Position numbers and translations under genes: made by a program. Shown in pieces: positions 40,931 to 41,646 of a stretch of 41,646 nt of DNA. Below the pieces are notes generated by a model. That model made no database searches. It saw only the letters and a list, made by a program, of their open reading frames with translations, and was not told the origin of the DNA. The DNA comes from DATGZX01 sp035296965 (GTDB lineage Bacteria > Planctomycetota > Planctomycetia > Gemmatales > Gemmataceae), in assembly GCA_035296965.1 (NCBI GenBank), contig DATGZX010000317.1, positions 1 to 41,646 of the forward strand. Direction: 5' to 3'. Numbering within the stretch: the stretch's first letter is position 1; each line of letters begins with the position of its first letter.

Positions 40931-41646
40931 TTAGGGAGGAGTGTCCGCCACGCGCTTGAGGTCCCAGAGTTTTCCCTGGCGATCTTCGCCGGCGGTTGCA
41001 ATAGTCCAGCCGTCCGGACTGAAAGCCACCCCGTAGACGATGCCCTTGTGGGCGTCCCAAGTGGCAAGAACTGCTTGAGTGTTTACATCCCAAAGCCTTG
41101 CGACTCCTTCGCGGGAGCCGGTGGCCAGGAAGCGGCCATCTGGCGAGAAGGCCATGCTTGTGACGCCGTTGCCGTTGACGTTCAGCAAACCAGTTTGCTT
41201 GCGGCTGACTACATCCCATAACTTGACATCCTTGTCCCCGGTTCCTGCCGAGGCGAGGGTGAGGCTATCCGGCGAGAAGGCCAGTGCGCGCATACCTAAA
41301 GGATCGCCTACCAGGATGCCGCGCTCTTCGGAGGTGGTTGGGTCCCAAAGGCGGATGTCGCCGCTGCCGTCTCCCGCCGCAAGGAGTTTGCCGTTCGGCG
41401 CAAAAACAATCGCCCAGATGGTCCCATGGTGTCCCGGGAGTGTCTTTTTCGTTCGCGAGGCCAGGCCCCACAGATTCACGTCCTGATCGCTGCTCCCCAC
41501 CGCTACGGTGCTGTCATCGGGCGAGATGGCACTTCGACGTGGGGGGCCGACCACCTTCAAGGGCTGCATTGTCTGGTGAGTGCCAGGGGGTTCCCAAAAG
41601 TGCAGCGTGTCGTCACCGCTGCCGCATACCAGGAACCTCCCCGAGT
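40931..41646 (-). CDS. WD40-repeat protein (5' end beyond the window)
   Basis: The frame is open to the window edge, so the N-terminus is missing. The ATG at 41569 is not the start, since upstream residues continue the pattern ('RFLVCGSGDDTLHFWEP'). About 238 residues are visible and hold five or six WD40 blades, each with an 'AFSPDG...LA' strand and an 'LWD' end (for example 'DIRLWDP', 'DVKLWDV', 'VARLWDV', 'QGKLWDL'). The blades form a beta-propeller for protein contacts. In Planctomycetes such repeats are often fused to sigma-like or kinase domains, so the missing part may hold one. The C-terminus ends soon after the last blade. Confidence 0.92.
   Translation of the reverse strand, partial: SGRFLVCGSGDDTLHFWEPPGTHQTMQPLKVVGPPRRSAISPDDSTVAVGSSDQDVNLWGLASRTKKTLPGHHGTIWAIVFAPNGKLLAAGDGSGDIRLWDPTTSEERGILVGDPLGMRALAFSPDSLTLASAGTGDKDVKLWDVVSRKQTGLLNVNGNGVTSMAFSPDGRFLATGSREGVARLWDVNTQAVLATWDAHKGIVYGVAFSPDGWTIATAGEDRQGKLWDLKRVADTPP

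Overview
The window reads as a piece of a planctomycete chromosome, most like the Gemmataceae and relatives. The evidence is the gene content: a cytochrome-type PSCyt/LamG/PSD1 protein paired with a DUF1501 Tat protein, two Tat-exported Gfo/Idh/MocA oxidoreductases, a sigma factor translationally coupled to a Ser/Thr kinase, WD40 repeats, a Uma2 nuclease, and many intergenic palindromic repeats. Base composition is moderately GC-rich. No rRNA, tRNA, CRISPR array, prophage or insertion sequence is seen. Genes are mostly single or in short runs, with frequent strand switches.

Layout. 1-4.2 kb: tail of a sugar isomerase-like gene (+), then a secreted C45-type Ntn hydrolase, a membrane Ser/Thr kinase and its ECF-like sigma factor (all -). 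4.2-7.2 kb: a long purine/pyrimidine inverted repeat and an 828-residue polytopic membrane protein whose stop codon lies in a dispersed repeat. 7.3-11 kb: SprT-like protein, EI24-type membrane protein and a tail-specific protease (all -). 11.5-17.2 kb (+): Gfo/Idh oxidoreductase, separate coaB and coaC genes that overlap, comB-like phosphatase and glycyl-tRNA synthetase. 17.2-24 kb: aroC (-), then a secreted protein, threonine aldolase, dienelactone-hydrolase-like protein, DUF4337 protein with a natural His6 stretch, RsbW-type anti-sigma kinase, FlgM-like small protein and a Fur-family regulator (+). 24-31 kb: a second Gfo/Idh (-) and the PSD1-DUF1501 pair (+). 31-36 kb: GH2 glycosidase (-), TlpA-type thioredoxin protein and Uma2 nuclease (+), then a five-copy palindromic repeat cluster. 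36-41.6 kb: transketolase (-), DUF983 protein (+), orphan LolD/MacB-type ATPase, MarR regulator and a WD40 protein cut by the window end (all -).

How the parts may work together. coaB and coaC supply two consecutive steps of coenzyme A synthesis. The sigma/kinase pair, the RsbW-like protein, the FlgM-like protein, Fur and MarR make the window rich in regulators. The secreted oxidoreductases, the PSD1/DUF1501 pair and the GH2 enzyme fit the polysaccharide-degrading lifestyle known for this phylum. The most unusual content is outside the genes: several families of structured palindromic elements. One 72-bp element is predicted to fold as a closed three-way junction and occurs twice, 33 kb apart and in opposite orientation. 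I did not find a clear new multi-gene defence or biosynthetic system.
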